DNA from: Maylandia zebra
Lineage: Eukaryota; Chordata; Actinopteri; Cichliformes; Cichlidae
Assembly (NCBI RefSeq): GCF_041146795.1
Contig: NC_135177.1
Location: forward strand, 19,915,560 to 19,979,559
Reading direction: 5' to 3'
DNA length: 64,000 nucleotides
Part shown: positions 17,470 through 32,400 of the stretch, piece after piece
Numbering within the stretch: position 1 is the first letter of the stretch
Layout of the letters: every line of letters begins with the position of its first letter
Notes under the pieces: model-generated
Told to the model about the DNA's origin: nothing
What the model saw: the letters and a program-made list of their open reading frames with translations, nothing else
Databases searched by the model: none
Program-made: the position numbers and the translations under genes

Positions 17470-20400
17470 GGAAAGCGGGCGCAAAGGAGAAGAGAGGAGG
17501 AAGGTGAACAAGAGAGACAAAGATAAGAGAAGCGAGAAAGCAGATAAGCGTCGAGGTAAAGGAGGAAGTAGTTTGGGAGATAGTGCCTATCTGTTGCTTA
17601 CTCCAGTATCTGGGAGCTCTGGGGGAGGGACGGAGGTGGGTTTTTAGAGGCTCTGGAAGGCTTCTTTGAGAGGTGGAGACAACTGATACAATCCCTGGGC
17701 ACCAAACAAGAAGGGCTCTTTAATCATCAAAAGCGCACACTGGAAACAAAGCGTATATGTATCCATAGACAAAAAACAAAGCAGTTTCCATCTTTTGTGG
17801 TTTCTGCAGCCAAGTTGTTGTTTCCTCTCTGCACTGGATGCTTTTATCTCTCCTCTCTGTGCTCAGTCCCATAATGAAGGCCAAGAGGGAGTTCACACAG
17901 AGACACTGTTCTGCAGCTCAGGGGAAAATCAAAGACAACCACCGATTCCTCCCATCCTCATCCCCATGAGGGTGCGAAGCAAGGTATGAGCACCTCCAAA
18001 TGATTCAGCCTTAAATCCAATGAAACTAAATTAATCAACCAGCTGGTCTTTAATTAAAAATCACATATTGGGACGCATCTCGCTGAGTGCAAAATGAGGG
18101 AACCAGCGGGGCTTGTGTTGAGCACATGGCTCCCCCGACTACCACCACCACCATGTTCATTACATCTATGGGGGGAGCTAATGAGAGAGCAGGCTGGGGC
18201 CGACCGCAGTCTGCAGTTTAACGTCCAAACACATGGCATCTCTATCCCCATCGCCCACAGTGTCGGGCTCGAATCTGCCCACCACATGTGTAATTAACTG
18301 CTTTCTGGCATCTAGCAGCTCTCATTCTTTCACTATCAGATCACAAACTGCTCTGCGGCCTGCGGAAATCTGTTAGCATTTTGGAGCAAAGTGTTCCTCA
18401 TTTTTCTACCAGTGGTGTACACCTGAAATCCTTGAAGTGTGTCGCATTGGGTATGGAGGAAAAAAAATACTAAAAAAAGCCAAGGCTGCATGTGCAGAAC
18501 AGGCACTTCAACAGGAATGACAGGGAAATGATAAGGTATCAGATCTCAGTTTTCTTTAAAAAATGCATTGGAAAAAAAGCAGCGACAGTGTTCCATGTAA
18601 ACAGATTCTGTCTCCCAGACACCTTGACATAAGAGACAGAAAGAAAGGTGTGTGATGTTTGTTCCTGTTTAATGCAGCAGTTCTGCCAAGCTTCCCTAAA
18701 GCCTCAGCCTACTGCCAGACTTTTATGTGGGATAGGGTAACCAGGGGATGCTTTCATAGCTCCCTACCAGGTGACATCAGACATCCCCCAGCAGCCCCTC
18801 TCTCTCACTCCCTCTCTCTCTCTTGCAGCCTGCCTACCACCCATCCTCCCACTGGAAAACAGTGCACATCTTTGTTCTCACATCACTCCCTCTAGCTCAC
18901 CCCCTAAATATAAGTGCACACACTTCTTTTAGTCAATTCTTTAAACCATATGATGCACAACTGCTTTTGAAAACTGTGTCTTAAAAAACACGAGGCTAAC
19001 ATGATTTTTTTTTACTCAGTTCCTCTCTCCTCTGGGTATTCTACATGGAAACTCGATCTGATGTCTGCATGTGTATCCAAGTATAAACATATGGAAAAAT
19101 ACAAAACATGATACAGTCTGTTTCCTCGTGTATTTTTGAAGTTGTGTGGTTTTCTGAAATCCTCCAGATTGCTTTTTTTTTTTTTTTTTTTTTAAATATG
19201 AAAATATAATTGGAATAAAAGTTCTCTATGACATTCACAGTTTGTGGAAACACAAAGTCACCTCGAACTGACACAGAAAGGCTTCATAGCCATCAGCCAG
19301 CCAACATTCCTGCTATTAATTGGAGATGACTGCTGGGTTCTCTGCTAATGAAAATGTGGACCGAGTAGAATCAACATAAAGACGGGAGCACCAGCTTGTA
19401 AACAAAGTGGATTTTCTTATGCATACCGGAGGATGAAACTAGAGGAGTGTGGGGCCATTGAGAAATAAAAGCCCTCCATTCCTGAAGAAACCAACCTGGC
19501 CTTGACTCAAAACCAGATGTGAGCGGTTTTACTGAAGAGAGGCAGAGTAAAAAGTGTGGGGGGGGGGTGTTCCTACAATAACGGGAGTTAAAAGACAAAA
19601 GATCAGTTGCACAACTCCCTGCCTCGCAGGACAGTAAAAGAAAAATAAGTGTGTTACTTTTTTGATGGCTGGAACAAAAGGGTCATTTTCTTTTTTGTTT
19701 ATCTGACCTCTGGTTTTAATCAAAGTCAGTGACATTATGCTGCTCACAGTCAACAGAAGCATTTTACCACAGTTAGCATTGTTTATACTAATTTCAGCCT
19801 GCACGATAATTATCTTCAGGACCGCAGTATTTTTGCGTGCTATCATAAACGAGCCAAAAACAACTGTTTGTTCTAAGTTTGAAATGAAAACACCATCTCA
19901 TCAAGTTTCAGTTACCAGACGGCTAAAATTTGCCTTTGTCTACTAATTATCTATCAGCGTGCCCTGACACGTCTTTCTCTGGATGGAAATGAGATCAGAG
20001 CAGAATGCCATCCTGTCATCTGGACTAGCCCGGGCACAGATATGGCAGTTTCATGGTAGCGGGATGCTCTCCGAGGTCAAACAGGAGGCAGAACCTCTCC
20101 CTTGGCACAACATGAATCGCTGGGGCGAAGCCTCGTCTGTCCTACTATAACAACAGCTGTGGTGAGAGATGAGCATGCTTGCATGTCTATGTAACAGCAA
20201 CATGTAAACCACTGAAAGTCACCCACTCCCCTTCAATCAGGATATACTATCTCTTAAACTCTCCCCTCCTCACCCCACCGCTGATCTTTCTCTCGCTTTG
20301 ATTGTGACCTGGTGGATGGCATAAACAAAGATTAGCATCATTGGCTGGCCACCCTGCATCTGTCACCAGCGCTGTAATCAGCTTGCTTTCATTAAAGTGA

Positions 20401-23400
20401 GCTTTGATAGGAGACTGATGTAATGGAGTGCCCTTCTCTCAGCTGTCACACAGGCAGCTACTGTAGGGACTTGGAAACCATGTGCTTCATACCAGTGACT
20501 CGATCAGTCTTACAGATCTGGGTTAGGCGAATGTACTAAATAGTATTCATAGTAGATCACGACACTGTTCATGTAATTGATCAGAGAAAACATAATGTGG
20601 CGCACACATTCTCACTGCAACCTCAGAGCAGAACTCTGCATTACAACACCGACAGACTCTGCATTGCCATCTTCTTCTTTTAACAGCCACAAGTAATGCT
20701 GCTTCGTAGTTTTGTGAGTAAAGACTTAAATATTTTGTGTCTAAAGTCTGGGCCAAGGGTAAAGTCTTTACCCCCGTTTGGACTGTTAAATAATTAGGAG
20801 ACTCATTCATTTAAACCAAGCAGAACATTAAGTTTGTACCATAATGCTTTCCCAAAGATTTAAGGAGTCTTCAGGAATAGTTCTACAGCTTCTTGAAGGA
20901 CATTTAATCCTCATCATTGGATGTTGGCTGTCTTTTCTTCTGTCCTCAGTCAAAATGATCCCACATTGTTTCAGAAATGTTGAGGTGCAGGCTTTGGGGA
21001 GGCCAATCCATGACTGATAGTGTTATATTGTGTGTTTTTTATCCAGGTATGCTCTTACTGGACTGGCAACATATTTGACATAATCATCTTGAAAAATGAA
21101 GCTGTTTCCCAATCAAATGTTTTTTAGATGTTACTGTATGGTGAATCAAAATCTGATGATACTTTTATATATTCATAAGTTACACTTTAACACCACTCAT
21201 CGAAATACAGTCAAAAACCATGCCAGAGCCTTCACCGTGTTTTACAGATGGCTGTAGACACTCACTGTTGTATGACTGACTGAACCACAAATTTTACATT
21301 TGGAGTCATCTCTCCATAACACCCATTGTTCTTGTGCGATTCGGCATATCTTAGCCTCTTCTCCCCGTTTCCCCTTCTTAAGGGGCTTCTTGACACCCAC
21401 CCTTCTACTGAGACCATTTCTGATGAGGCTTCAGTGAGCAGTAGGTGGATAAACTGAAGGGCATCTCACAGGTCCCATGCCAGGTATTTTTTTTTTCAAT
21501 TGTTAAATGACATGACTTTCAAACATTGTTAATCTGCTATAGTTAGCTTTTGGGTCTTATACTTGTTTGTCCTCTACCTTTCCAAGTTCCTAAAACATTT
21601 TGAAGACACGCTACACACCATGCAGAGGTATGCCAAGTTTTCAGCTAATAGTTCATGCAAATCACCTTATGTCTGTGTCTGCCTATCTTATGTCTTCCGA
21701 GCTTTTTTATTTTGGGCTTTTTTCTTTTGTAGATTAAATTAAGGAATTCAGAATAAATTTTATGTTTCTAGAACATGCTGCTAGTAGGCAAGTCCCTAAA
21801 AATTCAATTTAAAACTGGTTCTTTGCTAAGCCTATGTGTAGACGCAACACTGGTTCATCCCTTGAGATAGGTGCCTTTTTCATAAAAACAAATTCATAAA
21901 TATTTCCCTCAAAATACTCAGGTACAAGGACTAGACCAAAAAGAAGTAAAAACACAAAAACAAAAACAGACAATTTAAAGCCAGAAAAATTTTGAAAGAT
22001 CTTCAGAAAGAATGCAGAACTATTGCTCAAGACAACTTTAAAAATGACAAGAAAGTCCAGTGCCTTAAAAGCAAAGTGGAAAGAAATAAGGGGTGGCTCA
22101 AGACTTTTGCACATTGCTGTAATTAAGACTTTTGTTGTTTGTTGAGGACAGATATTCAAACCAGCTTCGCCTACTGTGTTAAACATATGAAATCCAGGGC
22201 TGGAGCACTCTTCATGACCAATTAATCGTGCTTCTTGTTAAAAATTTTCCCTGACCTTAAGATGATCCAGTTCTCATATTAAAGTGGGGAGATTTTTAAT
22301 AAAACAATCAAAAGAATCATTCATCTTTTACCTTGCAGCACCAGATATTAAGAACACACATAAACTAGACAGAGAACACACAGCAAGCAATATTTTGAGC
22401 ATATACGCACAGCCTGACAAACAAGAAAACAAGAAGGAAGCGAGTTCACAAGGCACCGGCATATCAAAGTCAGCGTAGGACTCAAACAGGATGTTCCTGT
22501 GTTTCTGGCCTCCATGTGAAATTCTGTAAGCTCCTGCACAGGCCCCTGGCTCTTAAGCTCGGCCAATGGGGAGCTCGTCCAGGCCGATAAAGCTGAGAGG
22601 ATTTGTTCCACATTCCACAGGCCCTTTAAAAAAACACAGAGGATCTCAGAATGCCAGGTTGTGGGTGAGGCAACTGGGACGCCAATACCATTATGGTCCA
22701 AAGGTAGCTACTCCATGCAAGTGTCCAGCTGAGCTTGAAACCAGCTGCAATGATCTCATGTAGCCAGGGGTTTAGTACATCAGCAATTCAGACTGGTTGT
22801 CTGTCAGTTACAGTGAACAAGTGAGCATGTCTCCGTCTTGTCTGCTTCTAGTGGGCAATAAAAACACCTCAACACAATCACTCTCATCTGTAAGAGTGCT
22901 TTTTGTGTACTCTACACTGTGTCAGGTTTCCAGCTGTCTGTCTAGCAGTGAGATGTCAGTTGTAATAGCTCTCACCTGTGAGATAACCACCGACACACTG
23001 TTTTCGCTGCTCATTTTGCTAAGCTGCAAGAGATTTGAGTCATAGCATTGAAAACCAGACCCAGCAGTGCATAGGGGCGAGGCTCTGCGGCTGGAGGCTG
23101 GTGGAGCTACAGGCGTTACAATGCTCCTGTGGGTGACTGAGAAATGTAAACAAATCATGTTGGGTAAGGACAGCTGCACACCAGTGGGTAAGAGCAGCAA
23201 CACTGCTTTACATGTAGCATGTCTCTCAACCTGTTTCGTCTGACGCACTCCCTCATCTGTATCAGTCAAGCTCAAGTGCATCTTCATCACCACCCGTCAG
23301 CTCTCAAAAATGATCTCATGGATTACAAAATAAGTGTTACGTGGATACTCTTATAGAATGTAGTGTTTATAGGTATTTGAACAATGTTTTTAATCCAACA

Positions 23401-26400
23401 GTTTTAATCACGTATTTTAACTATTTATTAATTAGTAATGCTCAGTGCTTTTACCGTTTAGACCATCGCCTTTTTATGTTTAACGTTTGACTGCTATTGC
23501 AACTGTTTTTCTGTTCATTCATCTCTACTTTTATTCAGCCGTGCATTTGTCTGTCAGCTATTTATCACTGATTATCTACAGATTGGTTACAGAGACTGTA
23601 ATAGGAAGATGGCCATAGATGGGACTCCGGTAACATGTTGGTTTAGTCCACGAATTGCAAAAAACTGTTATGCAGGGAGAAAATTAGTTATACAAAACTA
23701 GCCTACATTGAATCAGCTCTGGGTTAGGTTGCTAGATCAGAAATTTGCTGGACACAGGAATGAAGACTTCTAACACTTACCATAATATGGTCCAGTATGG
23801 AATATATTATGGACCATGGTGTTCCATAGACTGCATGGTATGTACTTAGCACAGTATGTACTATGACAGAAACTGCAGCACAAATGTGATTAACTGAATT
23901 AAAAATGCTTCAAAAGGGACCAACACCACAAACACAGTCAAGAGGTCCAGTTTACTAAGTTGAATTAGGAGGGGAAGGTCTAGCAGACATATAGTAGCCT
24001 AACTGGTACCCGCTTGACACTCAAAGTCACTTAAAAGTGGGCAATAAAAAAACCTCGGGCACCTGTAGTTTTTGGCACTACACCATTCGAGTTCTGTGCA
24101 GATTTGCTGACTATTTTTCAGTCAATCTCAAATACAGCAGCCAGTGACAAAAGATGTTGTGGCTCTCCTGCTGTTATTATAAAAGCTTGTGGTGTGGTAG
24201 ATGAGCCGTCTGCTGGTTTCCTGTATAGGTCTTCCAACCAAACAGAAGCTGGTTAAAGGTCAAAACCAAAAATTTCCAGTCCAGCAGTTACTTATTCCGA
24301 TGTCTTTCAATGTAACTTACAAAGAAAAGTACAGATGGATATGAGTAACTACAAAAAGAAGAGCTTATGGAGTCGTGACCAGTCGATTCTTAACACATCA
24401 TTTTGGAAGGCGTATTAGGCAAACAGAGACGAAGGTCTGTTGTAGTGTATTATCAGTGCATCAAAACTCCAGGGAGATTCCGGCTTGCAGGTAAGAGACA
24501 GACAGAATCGCAACAAATGAGGGAAGAAGAAGGCGGAGCCTCTAAAAACCCATCTGCTATAATCTAACCTAACTACTCTACAGACACGTTTGCCAAACCT
24601 CAGGTTCTAGGCGACACCACTTATTTGCATAATTGGTACTGTGCTCTTTACTGTGAGATATTTAAGGCTTGAGGCCCTCCTGTTCTCTGCAAAAACGTCC
24701 TGGCTTTGCAGACTGTGGTACACTTTTTGACACTAAATACAGTATCTTAATCTGACATGCTGACAAAAGTAGCAGCAGCTTATTCATAGTGGATGCACCC
24801 CTTTTATCTCCTTTCTCTCTTTGCAGTTGTGTAACTCCCCCTGACTGTCCTGTACCGCTGTCTCCTCCAGCCAGCAGCGATTGCCAGTCTCAAAGACCAC
24901 AAGAATTCTTGACACTGCAAGAACAGGCTTAAATCCAAGCTGTGAAGTTCCTCACAGGCCTGGAACTGGACAGGGGGTCATCCCAGGGTCAAAACCAAAT
25001 GTTTTCCTGAGGATTCCTAAAAATACACTCCTGCTGGGCACAGGAAGCAGAGGAGACTCCATGATCTTGAGATGATGTGAAGGAAGCCCGGCTATGTGAA
25101 ATGGACAATTGCCAGTAAGTCACTGGCTGTGATGCTATGGCACGTGAGACGCAACCTCTTTTGAAAAAGAAGTAGAAAGTTGCAAGCTGAAGAGGAACAG
25201 ATGAGATACTGAAAAGAGAAAGTAGCACATGGGCTAATTACTGATGCACCAAAATCATGCAAAGCTCATTCATATTTCTGTTGAATTATTCTCAAAGAAA
25301 ATAATTGGTCAAAAAAAGAAAAAAAAGGATATTAGGGTATGCATGTGATGAATTGCTCTTGAAATCATAGCTACAAGACAAGAATATTAAAGCCTCGTGG
25401 TGCAAACCATGAATTATAATTTTTACTTGCAACACATCACAGAAATATGCCAAGTGCAGATTCTTAGACCACCATCAGCGAGACTTAACATCTGCACGTC
25501 TTCTTTTTGGACTCAGGCTGCCATGTGTGCACTTTAGTGACCTGACAGACTAGCTGTGTTTCTGAAACACTGTTCCCCAGTGTGAAATTCTGAAACGTAA
25601 TTCATCCATGGCGCAAGCAGAGATCAAAAAGCTATGGTGCAGAGGGCAGCTTAGCTCAGCTCCACCTCCATCTCCAGCTTAGCTTTTTTTGCTGCAGAGT
25701 GCACGAAAACTGGTGCTTTCATGGCCGTAATATTAGAAGGTCTACAGGGCCGCGGAGGAGCCTGCACTTAGCTTAGTGTTAGCTTCCTTGTGTATTCTTA
25801 TCTTATCTCCGATATAAAGCTACAAGCCCGATGGAGTCTTGCTCTCTATCATGCAGCAAGTCCGAAGGCAGTCCACTTGAAGCACTAAGTGTGACACTTA
25901 AAAGTCTGATAAAAGTTCTTTAAAGGGGATTTATGCTTCAAAAAGCAGAAGGGTGCTGATGTGCAATAACACCTTAAAAGCTATGAGATAATGAGGCGCT
26001 ACCAGGATAGAGCAGCTCTAAAAGCCTTGCAAGCATGTGACAGTGGGGGTAAAAGTTCAGGTGTTCTGATACAGTGGCATTTTTTGAAATGATAGGATCA
26101 GTTGGGCCCCTATCAGCATGAAGAATTAAGTGCTGGTTATAAAGAAAGATCCTGCGGAGCAACTGCACGTGATATTTCTGATGTTTTCATGCATTTCAAA
26201 GTCTCCTGTTGAGATTCTTTTGCAACATAACTCACTATATTTGGGCTTTTTTGAGGAACACATTTTCTCATCACATTCTGCTACACTTGTAAGCTCTTCT
26301 GTAAAACTGTAAGACACAAAAGGCAATGAGCGGCAATATCGTGAAATGATATCAAGATTTAAGAAAGTGTGTTTTCTTTTAGATCTGCCTCCTTTGAGCA

Positions 26401-29400
26401 GATTGTGTCTCTGAAAAGCTCTCAGTGAGGAGGGGCAGGCGTCTCATGGAGAACTGCTGTTTATTTGAAATGAACCTTTAGGTAAACATGTTACATGGCA
26501 CACAGGGCTCAGGTCAGCTTTTGAAGTGGACGGGCTCAGGAAAAAATGGGTGGGGGAAGAAAAGAAGGCTGCCTTCAGAGGAAATAAGAACAGAGGCCTC
26601 TTTCAGCAGCATTTCATCCTCTCCCACCTGTTCTGTCACATATAGGAGCACAAAAGGTGTGCGGGTATATAACCAATGCATATTGTGAGAACTGCTGAGC
26701 TCTCATTTCTTCTGAACACATGAGCAGAATCATCCTGCAGTTTTTTGTTTTCATGTTTTGTTTTGGGGTTTTTTCCCAAAATTAAATTACCACCAATGAC
26801 AAAAATAACCACTTCCTTTAAATGGGGACTCACTGAGGGTTTTGATGACGGGAGCAGGTTTGGGTAACAAAAGCACGTTTGCAGCCATCCCCCATCGGAG
26901 AGGAATGCGTTGTGCAAAAGGAGGGCCAGGCCTGTGCTGTCTGCAGAGCCTGGATCCAAGCTTTGAAGCTGCTAGTGTGTTTCAACAGCTAACCACTTTC
27001 AGATGGGGCTGTGGCATTTTATGAGCTGAGTAATAGCGATACCTACACATGTGCAGGGTTGGGGTCCCAAAGAGGGGAAGGCTCAGCTCAGAGAGAGAGG
27101 AAGACTCCTCGGGGGTCTGGGTTAGGCTGTGTTTGAAAAAAAAAAGAATAAGGATTTGGTAATTCCTATGTACAAATTGAAGACAGGAAGGTGGATAGTT
27201 ATCTGTTAATCAGTGAGAACAGTTCTGCTATAAATTCCACCTTCTTCAAGTTACCTTGAAATTTGAATGAACGTGAAACAAAATCGTGGTACTACCCAAC
27301 GTAGCATGTGTAACACTGAGCATGATGCATTACTACAGTGCTTGATCTATGCATAAAGAATAAGCTCACCAGCATACTCTTGGTCTTTTTTGGTTTTTTT
27401 GGATGGTTACAGGAAGCCAGGGTATGTGGCGTGTGTGGTGTTTCACTCTGAAGCCTCAAACCCAGCAGGGTGTCAGGTTCATGAATGCGGTGCAAGGATG
27501 AAGTTTCGACACATTAAGCTGCGACCCTGAAGGATGTTTATACAAGAGCAACACAGAAATTGAAGGTAACAAGAGACAAAAGGAGGCGTACACTGCATCG
27601 CATCATGAAAGGTGTTAATCAGCCCAAAACTATTCAGCTATACTTTGTATAAATGCCTCCCCCCCTTTTTTATGCATTGATATTCCCACAACTCTGTATC
27701 TTGTGATGCCCATTTTAGTTCCCTCTATGATTATCTAACATAGAAGTCATCTCTACATTTGATATGTATGTATTAGGACAATTTTCGACTGGCTGAATTT
27801 AATACATAACACACTTCTTTCCTAAAGAGTAATCTCCTGTCTTCTTTAAGCAAACAACCAAAACCTCAGACTTCCTTTGTGTCTTAAAACCTCAAACAAA
27901 ACTAAATGTTGAAGAGTAGCAGATCTGGAGTGTCCTTTGTTAAGTTAAACACATATTCAGGAGCTTCTCACATCCTCCCCAAACGTATCTTGTGCACTAT
28001 ATTTAGCTAAATATGTAATTATAACAATGCAATCAATTAACAATGACAGAATACAATAACACTATGGGCAACCATAACTGAAAAAATATAATATTCCCCT
28101 GGTTGCTTTAAGGCTTGCGAAATGAAGTCCACTTGGAAAAGAACAGGGGTTTATGTGGAAACATACCTTACACACTAAAATGTAATAACCTTTGAGTCTC
28201 CCGGTGTTTTACTTGGCTTGGAGAGCACTAGATCAAACACACACTTGGATCCAGAAGCCTTTGCCAAAAATGTCAGCGCTAAGCACTGGATTCCAGCTTC
28301 AGGTATTTTCTTTCCCCTGGCAGGGATCGGGGGTAAAGACACCCACCAGCATTAACCCTCACCAGGGCTGCCCCAAACAGACACCAGCACACTACCCATG
28401 ATGTAGTGGAGGCGAGGTCTCCCTGCTGTCATCGGTGACCATGCATTTCTAGCTCATTGAGTGTGAAGGAAAAACCTGTGCTTCTTTCAGAAAGGTGAGA
28501 TATTACTGTAATCCATTTGTGTAAATCTCTCATTAATATAATGAAGAGAAAGCACTGATGGTGTGGCTGAGATTTCACTAACCACAACAGTGCTTCTGTC
28601 CAAAAGTGTGAAGATAAACAGTCCAATAATGAAGAAAACGAAATGATTGTAACTTCTTTTGTCTTATTTTTGATGCCATCAAATATAACCAGTGGGTAAA
28701 GCTGCTTACAACTATTTATTATGTACTTATGGAAGCTGATTTAGGTATTTTGATTACACTATTTGAAAGGTTTGCTCTTACTCATTCAGTATGACTGTTT
28801 CTGTCAGGATGAGGTCGTGGACGAAAGAAGGAGGACCCAAACGCTGGACTCACAGGTAGGTGAAGATTGGCGTTTTATTGTCAACGGAGTGAACAAACAG
28901 AACAGAAGTAGGAAACGGCTGGCCGGCTGGACGACTGACTGAATGGATGAATGAAAGACTGACTGACAACTGACCGGCTGACCTGACGGAACTGAACAGA
29001 GGACAACCTAACGGCGGCGAGAACAACATCACAATAACATCAATGACAAGACATTGGACTGGTTGAACTGAGGGACATAAATACACAGGCTGAGTGATGA
29101 GAGATTAGAACCTGGTGAGTACACAGCTGAACATAATGACCTAATGATAAACGGGAAGAGGACGGAACATAATGCACATGGACCAAGGCTAACACAATAA
29201 AACAGGAGGTGAAGCAGACAGAATATAAACAGTGAACATGAACTAAGAATACTGGGTCAAAGACCCAGAAACCCTGACAGTTTCTTAGCAACAAGAGTGG
29301 AAAAAAGAACATATACAATAGCTGAATAGCTTAATTATCACAACATGGTGACTTACCAGACAAACATGAGTATTTCATGTGAATATTATTTAATTATTTA

Positions 29401-32400
29401 TGTTGAACTAGATTCAAGTTGTTAGGTTAAGAAAAATCGCAAATATTTGTGGATGGCTTTTTTTTTTTTGCCTTTTTCCGGTCTTCTTCACGCCCAACTG
29501 ATCGCAGATCCTTGTGCCTGATTCTGCTGGAGGTATCTTCCTGTTAAAAGGGAGTTTTTTCTTCCCACTGTTGTCAAGTGCTTGTACACAAGGGGTCATC
29601 TAATTGTTGGGGTTTTCTCTGTATTATTGTTAGGTCTCTACCTTACAAAATGAAGCACCTTTAGCCGACTGTTTTTTGACAGTCTTAGACAGCTTAACAC
29701 ATAGTGAGAAGCTTCTATTCTATGTTCACATTAGTGTAACAACAACTTAAGTGAGGTTATATTCACTTCACCTGCCTCTCCTCAGCAGACAGGGGAAGTT
29801 TGTTTTGCCAGCACACAGACAAAGCAGAGTGGAAAAGACTTGACTCAGCTTGGTTTTCTGGATTGACTGTTAGATGGCAGTACCCAGTACCAGGTACCTT
29901 TTTAGTAGCTACTTGTCCAGGGTTCCAACTGAGCCGAGTCGAGCTGAATATGCAACATCAACAGACTGCACGCCACTGTGTGACTCACTGGATGAGTCAT
30001 AAGAGTGACTCCTTCACAAGAATCAAACCTGTCATTTTTGAAACCCGACGACGAGGGAAACGGCTGCACACAAACCAGCACTGTGGTCCAGCAACAAGGT
30101 GCAGACATTTAGCATTGGTTTAGCAGCATGTATGCTTGATATCGTCCATTGTTGTGTCGTGCTTGTGTCGCATAAAAAGTATGTCAAGGGACTTTTGGGC
30201 TGTGTGTGTGTGCGATAATGACCTCACCCACATTGAAGTGGTACTCAGTTCTAATGGAAACCAAATAGAGCTGAGTTGAATAGCTGTTTGTGGAAAAGAG
30301 GCAAAAGGAAACCATGTTCCCTGAGTTCCCTGAGTAAACTCCTGTAATTAGCACAGTTGACCTAAGCAGTAGACCCAGCCATCCATCCATGCTCAACATG
30401 GATGATGCTATTTGTATGTTTTAACTTCACTCTTCTCCACAGCCGGCTGAGGGTCTAACAACAGTACAAGCAAGAGTAACCCACAGACCGGTTGTACCAC
30501 ATGTCTTTGACACTGCCCCCATCTGACAGCAGACGCTCTCTGCGGGCAGAAAGGCAGACTATAGCTGCTCACAGATTTCCAAACCACAACCACCACCAAA
30601 CCACGATTTTCCCCATCATACAGTGTTGTGGTGTGGGAGGTCACAGCAGGGTCTATAGGATGATTTTGTTGTCTTGCAGGGGATTTATAATTCCATGTTA
30701 AATGTACTCTGTAGGTACGTCGTAACCTTTGATTCCTCCTATGCGTTTCCAGCTACTTCTGGAGAGACTCGCTAAAGAAGCCATACACAAAGAAGTGGTT
30801 AGGCTCTATCCATGAACTTGCTGCAGCAATGCAATAAAACAGGCATTGCGCTATATTGCCAGTGATGGATGAATGACTGTACCTTGCAAGGAGCAAAACA
30901 AATCCTGCTTTTCCTTGCGACTTTACTACTGGAAAGCAGTCAACTTGGAGTGATGTCACCCGACTTCCAAAGTAAAGGGAACGCAGCATAAGTGCTGGCA
31001 ACATCGGACGCTTGGTGTGGCTACCTCGTAGGCTCTACACAGATTCACCATAGAAGTATAACTCAGGTGTTAAACCCTAATGTTGTAATCTACACCATAA
31101 CCTTGCGTGCACTTCCCTTGAAATTTATCCACATGTCACACTGACAGCCTGCACAGGTGTAAATACTGGTAATGACATTGGCCACTTGCATAGTCTATAT
31201 ATATTCAACAGAGAAGTATACATGAAGCAGCAGGGAGGGATTCAGGCTACTTTTTTTTTTTTCTGTTTTAAGACTTTACGTTAAGCAGGCTGAATGCTGA
31301 ATATAAATTTATTGTTCGAACAAGATTGGTCATGGATGTGCAGTAGATAAAGAGCTTGAATTCTAATAATGCAGAACCTGTATTAATACATAGTTAAATG
31401 TGGCTTGGAGACTTAAGTGTTTTGAATGGTCAGCAAGACTAGAAAAGCTCTTTATAAATGTTAGTCATGTCCATAGAGAGACGAGAGTTTGATTTATCGT
31501 CGCAATAAAATCTACACAAATATTCCTTCAAGATTAAGGAGTTTTTTGTGACTCCAAATCTGTTTAGTAAAATGCGTTTTTAAAACAACCGACAGGAAGG
31601 ATCTATAGGGGCCCATAGCTCATTTTTAGTCCCAGTATCCCCTAATAAGATTAATTTGGCTCTGGTTTGTGCTGACAGCGTGTAAATCAGTATGTAGCGT
31701 GTGTTTCTTTTTTCTTTTGATGGCAATAAAGAGTTATTTTCATGAGCATTGGCCACAAGAGAATTACAGTAAAAGAGAGCAAACAAGTACTTCAGACAAG
31801 TATCGTCAGAATAATAAACATTCAATTTGCTAACAGTGTTGTAATGTCTTTCTCCATTAGACTCAGGCCACGCATGCCACTCTGTAGCCTTTTATTCACT
31901 CACAAATATACAGACACACAGGCAAAGCCACGTGGGGGTGCACACCTATGCGCTCAGATATGAAAGAAAGTCTAAAACAAGCACGTCGCACTTGTGAGAA
32001 GGGTCAGAGCCAAGCAGGTGATGATGTTTACACTGACAGAGGAGTGAATGTTCTGAGCAAATGGCAATCTGTGTAGGAAAAAACCAAGAGAGTAGCTTGA
32101 TTTACACGTTGAACACTTTTACAAGTTAATGTGGGAAGCAAGCTAAGATAAGATCAATGGTCCACTTCTGTCTCCCTAAAGAAAGCAGTGAAGAAGGCAG
32201 ATGAGGCTCTCAATTACCCCCCTTCCCCCACTACCTTTAAAACAATCAAATATCTCCCTTAAGAAAAAACAACACCCGTAAACTCTATTCCTCCTCCTTG
32301 TACTCTTTTCCTCTTCCCTCCCTGCCCCCCTTCCCACCACAGCCCCTCTCCCTGCTCCAGGATTTTTGCTGTACAAACCAGGAACAGATGTCTGCTGAGG

